Assembly (NCBI RefSeq): GCF_003710935.1
Contig: NZ_RHHS01000004.1
Coordinates: 1 to 54,474, forward strand
Direction: 5' to 3'
Length of the DNA stretch: 54,474 bases
Origin: Brevibacillus gelatini
GTDB lineage: Bacteria; Bacillota; Bacilli; Brevibacillales; Brevibacillaceae
Position numbers and translations under genes: made by a program. How positions within the stretch are numbered: position 1 is the stretch's first letter; every line of letters begins with the position of its first letter. Under the pieces are notes generated by a model. The model was not told where the DNA came from, made no database searches, and worked only from the letters and a program-made list of their open reading frames with translations. Below are positions 17,578 to 29,503 of the stretch, in pieces.

Positions 17578-19515
17578 ATGCCCAAATTCCTGTTAAAGCG
17601 TTGGTACGGGATGCACATGGTCCTGGCACTCAGCTTTAGCTTGTTGTTGTTGGGGATTTTGACCCTGCACCATTGGATGTACGGGGCGATCGGCATGATC
17701 TGCTTGATTGGCCTGATTTTATACGCCCTTCAGGCAGAAAAAGGATTTCAGCGGGACTTGCGCCTGTATTTGGCGACAGTCACCCACCGTGTGAAAAAAG
17801 CCGGAGAAGGCGTGATTCAGGAGCTGCCGATCGGGATTCTCTTATACAACGAGGAAAAGGCAATCGAGTGGGTCAACCCGTTCATGACACAGATGTCCGG
17901 GGACGAGTCGATGATCGGGAAGAGCCTTCAAGAGGTATTCCCCCAACTCGTGTGGAAGCCGGAACAAAAACGGCTGGAATTTACTTACAATGAGCGGGTT
18001 TACGAAGTCTTGGTTCGGTCCGATGAGCGTCTTTTGTATTTCAAGGACATTACGGACTTCAAGGAATTGACGACGCGTTACCACCGCGAAAAGGCTGCTC
18101 TCGCCATTATTCACCTCGACAACCTGGACGAGGTTGGACAAGTCATGGACGATCAGAGCCGCACGCTTTTGTCGACGAGCGTGGCTGGTGTGATTACAGA
18201 GTGGGCCAACAAACATGGCATATACCTTCGCCGAATCACGGCTGACAAATTTTTGGCGCTGATGGAACGGGAAGCACTTGATAAATTGGAAGAAACGCGT
18301 TTTGACATTCTCGATGTGGTGCGGGAAATGACCGCTGACAACAAGATTCCGATTACGCTCAGTATCGGGGTGGGGGCGGCAGCAAGCACGTACATCGAGT
18401 TGGGGCAAATGGCCCAATCGAGCCTGGACATTGCGCTGGGGCGCGGCGGCGACCAGTGTGCGATCAAGATCGGCAACAAGCTCACCTTCTACGGTGGCAA
18501 ATCGAATGCGGTTGAAAAACGGACCCGCGTTCGGGCACGGGTAATCGCCCATGCGTTGCGTGATTTGATCCACGAGGCGGAGCATGTGATCGTCATGGGT
18601 CACAAGCAGCCGGATATGGACTCCATCGGTGCTTCGCTTGGTGTGTTGAAAGCCGTGCAGCTGCACAACAAGGCAGCCTATATCGTCATGGATGAAGGCA
18701 ACAACTCTGTCGAACGCTTGATGCGGGAGATTTATGCCAATGAGGAATTGGCTGATGCGTTTGTTACACCGGAGCAGGCGATCAGGCTGGTAACGGGCCG
18801 CACGTTGCTGGTGGTTGTCGATACGCATCGTCCTTCGCTGGTCATCGAGCCAAAGCTGCTTGCTGAAACAAGCAGGATCGTCGTCATTGACCACCATCGG
18901 CGCTCCGAAGAATTTATCGAACCGGTTCTGTTGTACCTCGAACCGTATGCGTCTTCGACGTCCGAGCTGGTCACAGAGCTTTTGCAATACCAGAGCGAGC
19001 GGTTGAATATCGACAATCTGATTGCCACTGCACTGTTGGCAGGGATTGTGGTCGATACGAAAAGCTTTGCGTTTCGCACGGGCTCGCGCACGTTTGAAGC
19101 GGCGTCTTTCCTGCGGCGCAACGGGGCCGACACGGCTGCTGTCCAACGTTTGCTGAAGGAAGATTTGTCGCAGTATGTGAAGCGGGCGCGTATCATTATG
19201 AATACAGTGACGTACCGAGACAACATGGCGATTGCCATCGGTGATCCTACCGAGAACTACACGCAAGTCCAGGTGGCGCAGGCGGCGGAGCAGCTGCTCA
19301 CGCTCTCGGGCATCCAGGCATCTTTTGTCATTGCCGAACGGGGAGACGATACAATCCTGATTAGCGCACGTTCTCTGGGCGACATCAATGTGCAGTCGAT
19401 CATGGAACTCTTGGGAGGTGGCGGACACCTGACAGGAGCCGCTACGCAAATTCAGGGCATTTCCGTGAAGGAAGCGACACGACGTTTGAAAGAAGCGATT
19501 GACTCGGTCGTGTAG
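17578..19515 (+). CDS. gdpP: Cyclic-di-AMP phosphodiesterase GdpP
   Basis: GdpP (YybT) of 645 residues hydrolyses c-di-AMP to pApA. Two membrane helices occupy about 12-55, then come a PAS domain (about 80-150), a degenerate GGDEF domain (about 175-305) and a DHH/DHHA1 catalytic half. Metal-binding motifs are visible: GHKQPDMDS (341-349), VVVDTHRP near 415, DHH at 438-440, and a C-terminal [10 protein letters not shown]. Loss of GdpP raises c-di-AMP and affects cell-wall stress tolerance. It is in one run with yybS, rplI and dnaC. Confidence 0.96.
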   Translation: MPKFLLKRWYGMHMVLALSFSLLLLGILTLHHWMYGAIGMICLIGLILYALQAEKGFQRDLRLYLATVTHRVKKAGEGVIQELPIGILLYNEEKAIEWVNPFMTQMSGDESMIGKSLQEVFPQLVWKPEQKRLEFTYNERVYEVLVRSDERLLYFKDITDFKELTTRYHREKAALAIIHLDNLDEVGQVMDDQSRTLLSTSVAGVITEWANKHGIYLRRITADKFLALMEREALDKLEETRFDILDVVREMTADNKIPITLSIGVGAAASTYIELGQMAQSSLDIALGRGGDQCAIKIGNKLTFYGGKSNAVEKRTRVRARVIAHALRDLIHEAEHVIVMGHKQPDMDSIGASLGVLKAVQLHNKAAYIVMDEGNNSVERLMREIYANEELADAFVTPEQAIRLVTGRTLLVVVDTHRPSLVIEPKLLAETSRIVVIDHHRRSEEFIEPVLLYLEPYASSTSELVTELLQYQSERLNIDNLIATALLAGIVVDTKSFAFRTGSRTFEAASFLRRNGADTAAVQRLLKEDLSQYVKRARIIMNTVTYRDNMAIAIGDPTENYTQVQVAQAAEQLLTLSGIQASFVIAERGDDTILISARSLGDINVQSIMELLGGGGHLTGAATQIQGISVKEATRRLKEAIDSVV

Positions 19516-19538
19516 GCCAATATGAAAAGGGGGAAACG

Positions 19539-19985
19539 ATGATGAAAGTCATTTTTCTTCAAGATGTAAAAGGCCAAGGAAAAAAAGGTGAAATTAAAGA
19601 CCTGTCTGAAGGCTACGTACGCAACTTCCTGCTGCCGCGCAAGCTGGTGAAGGAAGCTACAGATAGCAACATCAAAACGCTGGATGCGCAAAAGCGCAGC
19701 GAAGAGAAGCGCAAGGAGCAGGAGAAGCTGGAAGCACAGGAGCTGGGCAAGAAGCTTGAAGAGCTGACCGTAAAAGTAACAGGAAAAGCTGGCGAGGGTG
19801 GACGGCTGTTTGGTGCCATTTCCAGCAAACAGGTAGTGCAAGCTCTGGAGGAGCAGTTTAAAATCAAAGTGGACAAACGCAAGCTGGAAATGGACGCCAT
19901 CCGCGCACTTGGCGTAACCCAGATCAAAGTCAAGCTGCACAACGAAGTAACGGCAACACTCAAAGTTCACGTGGTGGAAGAATAA
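19539..19985 (+). CDS. rplI: 50S ribosomal protein L9
   Basis: L9 of 148 residues with the N-domain motif [31 protein letters not shown], a long central helix rich in Lys/Glu, and the C-domain KVDKRKLEM. Two adjacent ATG codons (19539, 19542) follow AAGGGGG; the second would give the usual MKVIFL start. It lies 23 bases after gdpP. Confidence 0.97.
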   Translation: MMKVIFLQDVKGQGKKGEIKDLSEGYVRNFLLPRKLVKEATDSNIKTLDAQKRSEEKRKEQEKLEAQELGKKLEELTVKVTGKAGEGGRLFGAISSKQVVQALEEQFKIKVDKRKLEMDAIRALGVTQIKVKLHNEVTATLKVHVVEE

Positions 19986-20009
19986 TGACGCAATCCTGGA
20001 GGGTGTGAC

Positions 20010-21359
20010 GTGAGCGACCTGTTTTTGGATCGTGTGCCGCCGCAGAACAAGGAAGCGGAACAATCAGTGCTGGGTGCCGTGTTCTTGTCTAAGGAAGCGT
20101 TAATTACGGCCATCGAGATTCTCCGCCCGGAGGATTTTTACAAGACAGCGCATCAGCGCATCTTTCAAACCATGGTGGACCTGTACGAAAAAGGCGAGCC
20201 GGTTGATCTGGTTACCGTAACTGCTGAGCTGCAGGATCACAAGCTGCTGGACGAAGTCGGCGGCGTCACGTATTTGACGGAAATCGCCAGTTCGGTACCG
20301 ACAGCGGCGAATATCGAATACTACGCCAAAATTGTGGAAGAAAAAGCGCTGCTTCGGCGCCTGATTCAAACGGCAACCAAAATTGCGAATGACGGTTACT
20401 CCCGCGAGGACGACGTAACGGAGATCATTGCAGATGCCGAGAAGTACATCATGGAGATCGGGCAAAACCGCAACAGCGGCGGGTTTACGCCAATCCGTGA
20501 TGTACTTCTGGAAACGTATGAACGGATCGAGTTTTTGAGTCAACGCCGGGGAGACATTACCGGCATTCCTTCGGGATATACCGATTTGGACAAAATGACT
20601 GCCGGATTTCAGCGCAGTGACCTCATCATTCTGGCAGCCCGTCCTTCTGTCGGGAAGACGGCTTTTGCCTTGAATGTTGCGCAAAACGTCGCTGCACGAG
20701 CTGGAGAGACGGTCGCCATCTTTTCTTTGGAGATGGGTGCTTCCCAGCTGGTACAGCGGATGATCTGTGCCGAGGGCAATCTGGATGCTTCGCGGATGCG
20801 TTCCGGGATGCTGGAGGAAGACGACTGGCAGAAGCTGACGATGGCGATTGGGACGCTGGCGAAAGCGCCAATTTTCATTGACGATACACCGGGCGTGACC
20901 GTTCAGGACATTCGTGCGAAATGCCGCAGATTGCAGGCTGAACGCGGTCTGGGTCTGATTCTCATCGACTATTTGCAGCTCATTCACGGCCGGGGCAAGG
21001 GAGACAACCGTCAACAGGAAGTATCCGAGATTTCCCGGACGCTCAAAGGGATTGCCCGTGAGCTGAACGTTCCTGTCATCGCTTTGTCCCAGTTGAGCCG
21101 TGGTGTAGAACAGCGGCAGGACAAGCGTCCGATGATGTCCGACATCCGCGAGTCCGGTGCGATCGAGCAGGACGCCGATATTGTTGCGTTTTTGTATCGG
21201 GATGACTACTACGACAAGGAAACGGAAAACAAAAACGTCATCGAGGTCATCATCGCCAAACAGCGTAACGGCCCGACCGGGACGGTAGAGCTGGCATTCC
21301 TCAAAGAATTTAACAAATTCGTAAGCTTGGATCAGCGCTTTCGAAATCAGGCTGGTTAA
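20010..21359 (+). CDS. dnaC: Replicative DNA helicase DnaC (DnaB family)
   Basis: Hexameric replicative helicase of 449 residues (DnaB family, called DnaC in Bacillus). The N-terminal primase-interacting domain begins with RVPPQNKEAEQSVLGA. The RecA core has Walker A RPSVGKT at 211-217, Walker B LILIDYLQLI, and the late motif SDIRESGAIEQDADIVAFLYR. No intein interrupts it. The start is GTG 20010 behind TGGAGGGTG. It ends the yybS-gdpP-rplI-dnaC operon. Confidence 0.98.
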   Translation: MSDLFLDRVPPQNKEAEQSVLGAVFLSKEALITAIEILRPEDFYKTAHQRIFQTMVDLYEKGEPVDLVTVTAELQDHKLLDEVGGVTYLTEIASSVPTAANIEYYAKIVEEKALLRRLIQTATKIANDGYSREDDVTEIIADAEKYIMEIGQNRNSGGFTPIRDVLLETYERIEFLSQRRGDITGIPSGYTDLDKMTAGFQRSDLIILAARPSVGKTAFALNVAQNVAARAGETVAIFSLEMGASQLVQRMICAEGNLDASRMRSGMLEEDDWQKLTMAIGTLAKAPIFIDDTPGVTVQDIRAKCRRLQAERGLGLILIDYLQLIHGRGKGDNRQQEVSEISRTLKGIARELNVPVIALSQLSRGVEQRQDKRPMMSDIRESGAIEQDADIVAFLYRDDYYDKETENKNVIEVIIAKQRNGPTGTVELAFLKEFNKFVSLDQRFRNQAG

Positions 21360-21375
21360 TCGAGCGAATGGACAA

Positions 21376-21404
21376 AAGGCCGGAGCAATTCCGGCTTTTT
21401 TTTC
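21376..21404 (+). terminator. Terminator of dnaC operon
   Basis: AAGGCCGG pairs with CCGGCTTT around AGCAATT and is followed by eight T residues. Confidence 0.88.
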
Positions 21405-21460
21405 TTGCTTGAATTGCCGAACATATTACCATTCCACAATTTAAATGTTCGTATTTTCCG

Positions 21461-21489
21461 TTGACATACAAGAAATGGTTTAGTACACT
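21461..21489 (+). promoter_or_regulatory. SigA promoter of purA
   Basis: A perfect -35 TTGACA (21461-21466) and a -10 TACACT (21484-21489) with a 17-base spacer lie about 50 bases before the purA start. Confidence 0.8.
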
Positions 21490-21492
21490 TAG

Positions 21493-22827
<1,335 letters not shown>

Positions 22828-22888
22828 GACTGGTTCCAACGTCATAGCAAAAAAGACGGCCTGACCATTTTCATGGGCGGGTCACATG

Positions 22889-22930
22889 AAAAAAGCTGTC
22901 GATCATTCGGCAGCTTTTCCTTTTTTTTTG
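22889..22930 (+). terminator. Terminator of purA
   Basis: AAAAGCTGTC pairs with GGCAGCTTTT around a short loop, followed by CC and nine T residues. Confidence 0.88.
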
Positions 22931-22999
22931 CGGACAGACAAGAAACGGCATCCTCTGGGCATAAGGTTAGACATAAGGAAAAAGGGAGAGGTGATCGTG

Positions 23000-23209
23000 A
23001 TGATGGGGTTTGACCAAAAAGCCAAGAAGCTGCTGGGGAAAAACGTACAGGTGAAGATGATTAACGGCGTTGTTATCAAGGGGACAATGACTCATTTCAA
23101 CAACGGTTACCTTTGCTTCATCACCACATACAAACAGCAAAACGACGCAAAGAAAACGACGATTCGCAGACTCGCCTTAAAAGACGTAACATCGATGCAA
23201 GAGGTGTAA
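23000..23209 (+). CDS. Small conserved protein, possibly Sm/KOW-like (69 aa)
   Basis: The start is ATG 23000 behind GGGAGAGGTG; the open frame reaches further upstream but runs through the purA terminator. The 69-residue product has a basic N-terminus (FDQKAKKLLGKNVQVKMING) and beta-rich segments VVIKGTMTHFNNGYLCFITT and LALKDVTSMQEV. This alternation of GKxVxVxxxxG and later hydrophobic strands recalls small Sm-like or KOW barrels, but the family assignment is a guess. A terminator hairpin follows. Confidence 0.6.
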   Translation: MMGFDQKAKKLLGKNVQVKMINGVVIKGTMTHFNNGYLCFITTYKQQNDAKKTTIRRLALKDVTSMQEV

Positions 23210-23232
23210 GCCTGGATGCCCGCGACGAAATA

Positions 23233-23266
23233 AGCCATCTTTTCCTCCAAAAAGGGAAAGATGGCT
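23233..23266. terminator. Terminator between convergent small genes
   Basis: AGCCATCTTT pairs perfectly with AAAGATGGCT around a 14-base loop and is followed by GTTTATTGTGTTTT. Confidence 0.7.
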
Positions 23267-23285
23267 GTTTATTGTGTTTTCGTTT

Positions 23286-23657
23286 TCAAATCTGGCCGCC
23301 ATGCGAGCGGATGATGGCGGTCGCTTCGTCTCCCCGTTCTTCGGCAACGACCGCAGTCAGCAGCACGGTCCGGGTCAGATTGTCGTCACCGCGGTCGGAC
23401 ATCCCGCTGGCATCCGGATTCGCCGCTGCCAGAACGCGTGCATCCGGTCCGCTTGGAAAATCGCCAGCCAGTGTCAGCACCCCTAACCCCGGAAAATCGC
23501 CGGAAACCGGATTGGTGATCTGTTCGATGCCGTCCCCTGGAAATTGACCGACTTTGTCGATTTGAATGGTGGTAAAGCCAGCTTGGCGAAGTGCCTTTTC
23601 AGCTTGCCTGGCCTCATCCTCCGTATGGAATCCAGCCAAAATGTTGCGCTCTCTCAC
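23286..23657 (-). CDS. Conserved hypothetical protein (123 aa)
   Basis: I place the start at GTG 23657, eight bases after GGGAGG; an earlier in-frame ATG at 23741 has no ribosome site. The N-terminal NILAGFHTEDEARQAEKALRQAGFTTIQIDKVG looks like a ferredoxin-like beta-alpha-beta unit as in general-stress 17M-type proteins. The C-terminal NLTRTVLLTAVVAEERGDEATAIIRSHGGQI could form a second such unit. The middle is Gly/Pro/Asp-rich. No enzymatic motif is visible. Confidence 0.65.
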   Translation of the reverse strand: MRERNILAGFHTEDEARQAEKALRQAGFTTIQIDKVGQFPGDGIEQITNPVSGDFPGLGVLTLAGDFPSGPDARVLAAANPDASGMSDRGDDNLTRTVLLTAVVAEERGDEATAIIRSHGGQI

Positions 23658-23914
23658 GTAATCAGCCTCCCATTTATGAAAGAAAACACCAATTGTATGA
23701 CCATATGGTGACGCTTTGTCATATTTTTTATTCGACAGCAATTTACACTTGATGCCGTCGTGAAACTTATGGTAAAGTCGACATAGTTGGTTTCTTTAGG
23801 CATTTTGGCAGATAATTGGAAACTAAATTTTGGGATATATGACCTGGTCGGTATATTAAAAATTTTCGGAAAATAGAACGAGATAGCTGTATCTGTTTTC
23901 AGGAGGGACAAGTT

Positions 23915-25405
23915 ATGCAATGGTCTGAGTGGAAGGCCAAGCTGCAGGAACGGTCCGAACGCATCGTTCGGGATTGCAGCGATCTGGCGAAACGCGCAAT
24001 GAAACGTACAAGCTCGTACATCCAGGGACATAAAAAGCAAACGATTTCCATCGCAGCGGGATTGCTGGTGACGATCGCTGCCGGAGCCTCGGCGCAATAT
24101 TACTACACAAGCAATGTCATTTCGGTCTATCACGTTATCGTAAACGGACAGGAAATCGGTGTCGTGAACGATCCAAAGGTCATTCACGATTGGACAGCAG
24201 CCAAGCTGGAAGAGGAAAAAGCCAAAAAAGGGCTGAATCTGACGCTGGCCGATTACATTACCTTCAAGGAAGAGCGCCAGTTCAAGGCTCCTTTTGACAA
24301 TGAGGCCGCAGTCAAAGCGCTGTCTTCCATGGCAGACATCAAGGTTCAGGCAGTGAAGCTGGTCATCGACGGCAAAGTGGTTGGCTACTTGCCCGATCAG
24401 CAATCGGCTGAGGAAGTGCTCGCAGATGTGAAGCAAAAATATTCCGGTGTACCTGCTGGCAAGAAAGCAGCAGTCGCAGCGGCTTCCATGGCGGACGTGA
24501 AAGCAAACCCGGTAAAAGAAGTGACATTCAAAGAAAAAGTAGAGTTGCAGACGGACTCAGTAGCTGCAGCTCAAATTTTGCCTGCCGAAAAAGTGGAAGA
24601 GCTATTGATTAAGGGCACGTTCAAGGAATTGAAGCACACGGTAGTTGAGGGCGATTGCATCGGCTGCATTGCCAAAAAGTACGGAATTACCTCAAAAGAT
24701 ATTTACGCCAACAACCCTGGCATTACAGAAAATACGCTTTTGCAGCTTGGTCAGGAAATCAACGTCACGGCGATTCGTCCTTTGGTTACGGTACGGGTAA
24801 AAGAAGACGTGTCGCAGCAGGAAGTCATTGCGTTCCCTACGCAGATCAACAACAATGACAAGCTTCCCAAAGGGGAGACAAAGGTTATTCAGGAAGGCAA
24901 AAACGGTACGAAGCTCGTTCATTACGAGGTCGTAAAAGAAAATGGACAAGTTGTCGAACGCAAGGTTATCAAACAAGATGTCATTACACAGCCTGTCGCA
25001 AAAATCATGGAGCGCGGGACAAAGGTTATTCCTTCGCGCGGGACAGGCCGTTTGAGCTGGCCTGCCAGCGGATACATCAGCAGCGGATTCGGCTCTCGCT
25101 GGGGCCGATTGCATAAAGGAATCGATATTGCCGGAACAGGTTCTGTCATGGCGGCAGACAACGGCCGCGTCAAATTCGCGGGTTGGGACGGCGACTACGG
25201 AAAAGCGATCATCATCGACCACGGAAACGGAATGGAAACGCTGTACGGTCACTTGAGCGTCATCAACGTGAAGGTTGGCGATGTAGTTGAACAAGGGAAG
25301 AAAATTGGCGTAAAAGGTTCGACCGGAGACTCTACCGGTATCCATCTCCATTTTGAGGTTCATCAAAATGGACGAGTTCAGAACCCAATGCGTTTCTTGA
25401 AATAG
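23915..25405 (+). CDS. M23 peptidoglycan endopeptidase with LysM and G5 domains
   Basis: Cell-wall hydrolase of 496 residues. A cytoplasmic N-terminus is followed by one membrane anchor near 44-65. Extracytoplasmic domains come next: an alpha/beta stretch (75-230), a LysM-like module around VVEGDCIGCIAKKYGIT, a G5 domain (about 285-365), and a LytM/M23 domain from about 375. The zinc ligands are visible in GRLHKGIDIAG and HLHFEV. The LysM copy has a CxxC pair (DCIGC) where D-S-L-x-S is usual. AGGAGGGAC precedes ATG 23915. It lies just upstream of walRK, a system that controls autolysins. Confidence 0.9.
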   Translation: MQWSEWKAKLQERSERIVRDCSDLAKRAMKRTSSYIQGHKKQTISIAAGLLVTIAAGASAQYYYTSNVISVYHVIVNGQEIGVVNDPKVIHDWTAAKLEEEKAKKGLNLTLADYITFKEERQFKAPFDNEAAVKALSSMADIKVQAVKLVIDGKVVGYLPDQQSAEEVLADVKQKYSGVPAGKKAAVAAASMADVKANPVKEVTFKEKVELQTDSVAAAQILPAEKVEELLIKGTFKELKHTVVEGDCIGCIAKKYGITSKDIYANNPGITENTLLQLGQEINVTAIRPLVTVRVKEDVSQQEVIAFPTQINNNDKLPKGETKVIQEGKNGTKLVHYEVVKENGQVVERKVIKQDVITQPVAKIMERGTKVIPSRGTGRLSWPASGYISSGFGSRWGRLHKGIDIAGTGSVMAADNGRVKFAGWDGDYGKAIIIDHGNGMETLYGHLSVINVKVGDVVEQGKKIGVKGSTGDSTGIHLHFEVHQNGRVQNPMRFLK

Positions 25406-25424
25406 ATATGTAATTTTTGGATGG

Positions 25425-25455
25425 AAAAGGGCGACTCTTTGGAGGAGCCCTTTTT
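25425..25455 (+). terminator. Terminator of M23 peptidase gene
   Basis: AAAAGGGC and GCCCTTTTT form a stem around an interior of 12 bases. Confidence 0.75.
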
Positions 25456-25590
25456 GCTGTGTCGGCCCTTCTGACGATGCGAGTGGCAGGGAGTGGCTGG
25501 CAGGGGCTTCTATGCAGGGAGGACATGGTGTATTGTAGAGGAATAGCGATGTTCGAAGTGGAATCCTTATAGAGAAAAGGAGGGAGCGGG

Positions 25591-26301
25591 ATGGCAAAAC
25601 TCCTCGTGGTAGACGATGAAAAGCCGATTGCAGATATATTGAAGTTCACATTTGAAAAAGAAGGGTATCAGGTCGTGTGCGCCTACGATGGTGACGAAGC
25701 GCTTGTAGTCGTCCAGGAAGAACAGCCGGATTTGATTTTGCTCGATGTCATGCTGCCGGGCAGGGACGGAATGGACGTCTGCCGGGCCGTCCGGCAAACG
25801 CACGACGTGCCGATCATCATGCTGACGGCCAAAGACTCGGAGCTGGACAAGGTACTCGGTCTGGAGCTGGGGGCGGATGATTATGTCACCAAGCCTTTCA
25901 GCACCCGTGAGCTGGTGGCGCGGGTCAAAGCGCATTTGCGCCGCCATCGTCCAAGGGCAGAGGAAAAAGAAAGTCAGCATCTGTTGCGCGTGCACGAGCT
26001 GGAAATTGATTTGAACTCGTACATCGTGGAAAAGGCGGGAGAGCTGCTGGATCTGACGCATCGCGAGTTTGAGCTGCTGGTGTACCTGGCCCGTCATCAG
26101 GGACAAGTTTTGACGCGGGAGCACCTGCTCCAATCTGTGTGGGGCTTCGACTATTTTGGCGATGTACGGACGGTGGACGTCACGATCCGCCGCTTGCGTG
26201 AAAAGATCGAAGATGACCCGAGCCAGCCGAAGTACATTATTACAAGGCGCGGCTTAGGCTACACCATGCGCAATCCCGGAGTGGGAGGCACGCCTGGATG
26301 A
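25591..26301 (+). CDS. walR: Response regulator WalR (YycF)
   Basis: OmpR-family regulator of 236 residues, the essential controller of cell-wall metabolism in Bacillota. The receiver domain has the acidic pocket DDE (8-10), phospho-acceptor D52 (LLDVMLPG) and K102 (TKPFST region). The C-terminal winged helix holds [15 protein letters not shown] and [28 protein letters not shown] precedes ATG 25591. Its stop overlaps walK (ATGA). Confidence 0.98.
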   Translation: MAKLLVVDDEKPIADILKFTFEKEGYQVVCAYDGDEALVVVQEEQPDLILLDVMLPGRDGMDVCRAVRQTHDVPIIMLTAKDSELDKVLGLELGADDYVTKPFSTRELVARVKAHLRRHRPRAEEKESQHLLRVHELEIDLNSYIVEKAGELLDLTHREFELLVYLARHQGQVLTREHLLQSVWGFDYFGDVRTVDVTIRRLREKIEDDPSQPKYIITRRGLGYTMRNPGVGGTPG

Positions 26302-28124
26302 TGCGGCGGCTGTTCAAAACGATTCAGTGGAAAATGGTCGTCATCTACATGCTGCTGATTCTGCTTGCCATGCAGTTTATCGGCGCTTATTTTGCCAGAG
26401 AAGTAGAAAGCTATTACATCAATAACTTTTCAGAGGCGCTCAATGCCCAGGCGAGTCTGTTGGCGAGCTTGCTGGAGAGCGATCTGCGGCCGCGCGACGG
26501 GAAGGAGTCGAGCGCGGAGCAAAACCGCCAGGACATCGACAACCTCATCAACAACCTGGTGAAAATAAACGGCGCCAACGTGCAAGTCATCGACCAGACC
26601 GGAACAGTAGTCAGTACGACAGAGGACAAGCGGACGATTGGTCAGCGCACCTCGCAGCCGGAGGTTACAGTAGCGTTGCTCGGAACGCGCAGTGAGTCGA
26701 TGCGGATTGACCCGCGCACCGGAGCAAGGGTAAAGGTGCTGGTGCTGCCCGTAAAAGGCGACCAGATCGTCTATGGCGCGGTCTACATGATGGCTTCGAT
26801 GGAAGGCACCTACACGACGATTCGCAAAATGAACGGGATTTTGGCGACGGGCACGATGTTTGCGCTCGTCATTACGGCGGGCCTGGGTGTCGTGCTCGCG
26901 CGAACGATCACCAAGCCGATAAAGGAAATGACCAGACAGGCAAGGCTCGTTGCCGACGGTGATTTCAACAGCAGTGTGCGGGTGTACAGCGACGATGAAA
27001 TCGGCCAGTTGGGAATGGCTTTCAACCATATGACGCTGCGGCTGCAGGAAGCGATTTTGCAGCAGGAGGAAGAACGGGAAAAGCTCGCCGGCATTTTGAG
27101 CAACATGACAGACGGCGTGATCGCGGCCAATCGCAACGGCCAGATTATTTTGTTCAATCGCGCAGCAGAAGAGATACTGCAGGTGCGGATGGCAGATGTT
27201 TTGCGAAAAAACAGGACGCTGGCCGATCTGCTCGGTCTGCCTCCCGAGGAAGAGATGTCTTTGTACGCGCAGGAGGAGCCGCTTTTTATTGAAATGCGGC
27301 TGCCCAATCGGGAAGAGGTCATTTTGCGCGTGACATTTACGCCCTTGCAGCACGACAGCGGAAAAAAGGGCGGGATTATCGCGGTGGTCGCGGACGTAAC
27401 GGAGCAGCAGCGGCTGGAGCAACAGCGCCGGGAGTTTGTCGCCAACGTCTCGCATGAGCTGCGCACGCCGCTGACGACGATCAAAAGCTACGTGGAAGCT
27501 TTGCTGGACGGGGCGGTAGATGAGCCGGAACTGTCCAATCGCTTCTTGAAGGTAACGATGTCCGAGACAGAGCGGATGATTCGCCTGGTCAATGACTTGC
27601 TTCAACTGAGTCGCTTCGATTCGCAGGGCGTGCGTCTGCACTGCAAGGAGGCGGACATCAGCCGGCTTTTGCGCTATGCAGCCGATCGCTTTTCCATGTT
27701 CAGCGAGCAGCAGGAGGTACAGCTTACCGTTGATGTGCCAAACAAGCTGCCGCCTGTGTACATCGATTTGGATGCGATCAACCAGGTGCTGGACAATTTG
27801 CTGTCCAATGCGATCAAATATACGTCCCAGGGCGGCACGGTTGTCCTGTCCGCCAAGGAAAACCGCAGTCAGAAGCGTGTGCAAATCTCGATTAGCGATA
27901 CCGGAATCGGGATACCGGCCCGCGATTTGAAGCGAATTTTTGAACGGTTCTACCGGGTTGACAAAGCGCGCTCGCGTGGACAAGGCGGTACAGGTTTGGG
28001 ACTGGCTATCGCCCGCGAACTGGTTCAGGCTCACGGCGCAGATATTGAGATTACCAGTGAATGGAACGTGGGGACGACGGTGACGTTCTGGGTCCCATTT
28101 GCCCAAGGAGGTAATGCGGGATGA
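26298..28124 (+). CDS. walK: Sensor histidine kinase WalK (YycG)
   Basis: WalK of 608 residues: membrane helix near 10-30, extracytoplasmic sensor loop to about 180, second helix, HAMP, PAS ([15 protein letters not shown]), then HisKA with phospho-accepting H386 in NVSHELRTP. The HATPase domain has the N box ([11 protein letters not shown]) and G boxes ([15 protein letters not shown]). It phosphorylates WalR. It overlaps walR by 4 and walH by 4 bases. Confidence 0.98.
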   Translation: MMRRLFKTIQWKMVVIYMLLILLAMQFIGAYFAREVESYYINNFSEALNAQASLLASLLESDLRPRDGKESSAEQNRQDIDNLINNLVKINGANVQVIDQTGTVVSTTEDKRTIGQRTSQPEVTVALLGTRSESMRIDPRTGARVKVLVLPVKGDQIVYGAVYMMASMEGTYTTIRKMNGILATGTMFALVITAGLGVVLARTITKPIKEMTRQARLVADGDFNSSVRVYSDDEIGQLGMAFNHMTLRLQEAILQQEEEREKLAGILSNMTDGVIAANRNGQIILFNRAAEEILQVRMADVLRKNRTLADLLGLPPEEEMSLYAQEEPLFIEMRLPNREEVILRVTFTPLQHDSGKKGGIIAVVADVTEQQRLEQQRREFVANVSHELRTPLTTIKSYVEALLDGAVDEPELSNRFLKVTMSETERMIRLVNDLLQLSRFDSQGVRLHCKEADISRLLRYAADRFSMFSEQQEVQLTVDVPNKLPPVYIDLDAINQVLDNLLSNAIKYTSQGGTVVLSAKENRSQKRVQISISDTGIGIPARDLKRIFERFYRVDKARSRGQGGTGLGLAIARELVQAHGADIEITSEWNVGTTVTFWVPFAQGGNAG

Positions 28125-29503
28125 AGCGGATGCTGGAGCCTGCCAAGACCGTCTTGCTGATCCTGTTGGTCGTGGCCAGTTTTTGCCTGACCGCTATGCT
28201 GTGGTCGAACCAGCCCAATTTGCAGTTCATCGAGCCGGCACGTTATACCGAGTCGAAGCCGGTCATGGAAAAGACACTGGAGCAACTGGTGACTCCGGAG
28301 TCGGTCGTGTTTCATTACGGGGAAGAGCGCCATACGCGCGCAGTAGCGACGGATGCGCCATACAGCCTGATCGTAAACGAGATGTCAAAATGGATTTTCC
28401 TCGATTTCTCGCCATATGTGCTGTCCAATGAAAAGTGGGGAGAAATTGCCCGGGAAAAGTTGGGGCTGGAAGTAAGGTTTCGCAGTACGGTACCGCTGTC
28501 GATTGTATCGCGTCTGGTCACTTTCCGCGACGAATATGACCGCGACATCAAGGGCATTGACCGCTTGTGGCTGTACTACGAAAAAGACGAGGACGTCGTC
28601 TACGCGTTGTTTCTCTCGACAGAGGAAGGGCGCATGATGCGTTCGCGCACCTCGATCAGCCCGAAAGATTTGCGAGACTCGTATTTGGCTTCCGGCAGCT
28701 CCATGCCGGAGCAAATCATGAAGGTCGTCAAGCCGGAGCGGATGTATTCGGTAATCGAAGGCCCGGCGCCGATCTGGAGCACGTATTACTTGCCCAAAAA
28801 CCAGATGCGGATGCAGCAGTTCCGCTACAGCTATGTGCCTGTTACCAACGAACAGCTGATGGAGGCGTACTTTATCGATCAGTCGCTGGTCAGACAAATC
28901 ATGGAGCGGGACAAAACGGTTATTCTCACGGATGGCAGCAGATCAATTCAATTGAGGGCGGAGCAGCAGGCAATCACCTTCACAGACCCGGCTTACCAGC
29001 AGCGGGCGCAGGAGCCGTCTGCCGAAGAAAAAGTGCAGAGTGCGGTTACTTTTATCAACAAGCATCTCGGCTGGCTGGACGATTTTCATTTTGAACAAAT
29101 CAAGAAAAGCTACAATGAAAAAGATTTAATCACCTTCCGCCAGTATGTCGGGGCGTATCCGCTGGTCAGCACAGAAGAGCCGATCCAGATTGATACGATC
29201 CAGATTACCCTGGAAGCGGGACGGGTTGTGACGATGAACCGTTCTCTACTCGACCTGGATAAATACATCGGCAACCAGGAGCAGACGATCATGTCCGGCC
29301 CGGAGTTGTACAAGCTGATCCGGGACAAAAAGCTGGCAGATACGGAGCAAATCACGAATGCCTACCTTGCCTATCAAACGGTCATGGGAGACGGATACGT
29401 GGATCTGGTTCCGACCTGGATCGTCGAGCTGGCGAACCAGGGGAATCTGTACATTCTCGCGCGAGTGAAGCAGGGAGGAGGAGGGGCGCATGGATTGGAG
29501 TAG
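28121..29503 (+). CDS. walH: WalH (YycH), negative regulator of WalK
   Basis: YycH-family protein of 460 residues with a single N-terminal membrane helix (about 8-28) and a large extracytoplasmic portion. Known family role: it binds WalK at the membrane with WalI and modulates kinase activity. The gene overlaps walK by 4 bases and walI by 14, typical of this operon. Confidence 0.93.
   Translation: MKRMLEPAKTVLLILLVVASFCLTAMLWSNQPNLQFIEPARYTESKPVMEKTLEQLVTPESVVFHYGEERHTRAVATDAPYSLIVNEMSKWIFLDFSPYVLSNEKWGEIAREKLGLEVRFRSTVPLSIVSRLVTFRDEYDRDIKGIDRLWLYYEKDEDVVYALFLSTEEGRMMRSRTSISPKDLRDSYLASGSSMPEQIMKVVKPERMYSVIEGPAPIWSTYYLPKNQMRMQQFRYSYVPVTNEQLMEAYFIDQSLVRQIMERDKTVILTDGSRSIQLRAEQQAITFTDPAYQQRAQEPSAEEKVQSAVTFINKHLGWLDDFHFEQIKKSYNEKDLITFRQYVGAYPLVSTEEPIQIDTIQITLEAGRVVTMNRSLLDLDKYIGNQEQTIMSGPELYKLIRDKKLADTEQITNAYLAYQTVMGDGYVDLVPTWIVELANQGNLYILARVKQGGGGAHGLE

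Noticed and set aside
17842..19449. 535-codon minus-strand frame opposite gdpP
   Set aside because: Shadow of gdpP; the plus strand has all GdpP motifs and the minus frame has no domain.
23913..24110. Short minus-strand frame at the M23 gene start
   Set aside because: Shadow of the M23 peptidase; no ribosome site.
26430..28106. 558-codon minus-strand frame opposite walK
   Set aside because: Shadow caused by codon bias of walK; no start signal.
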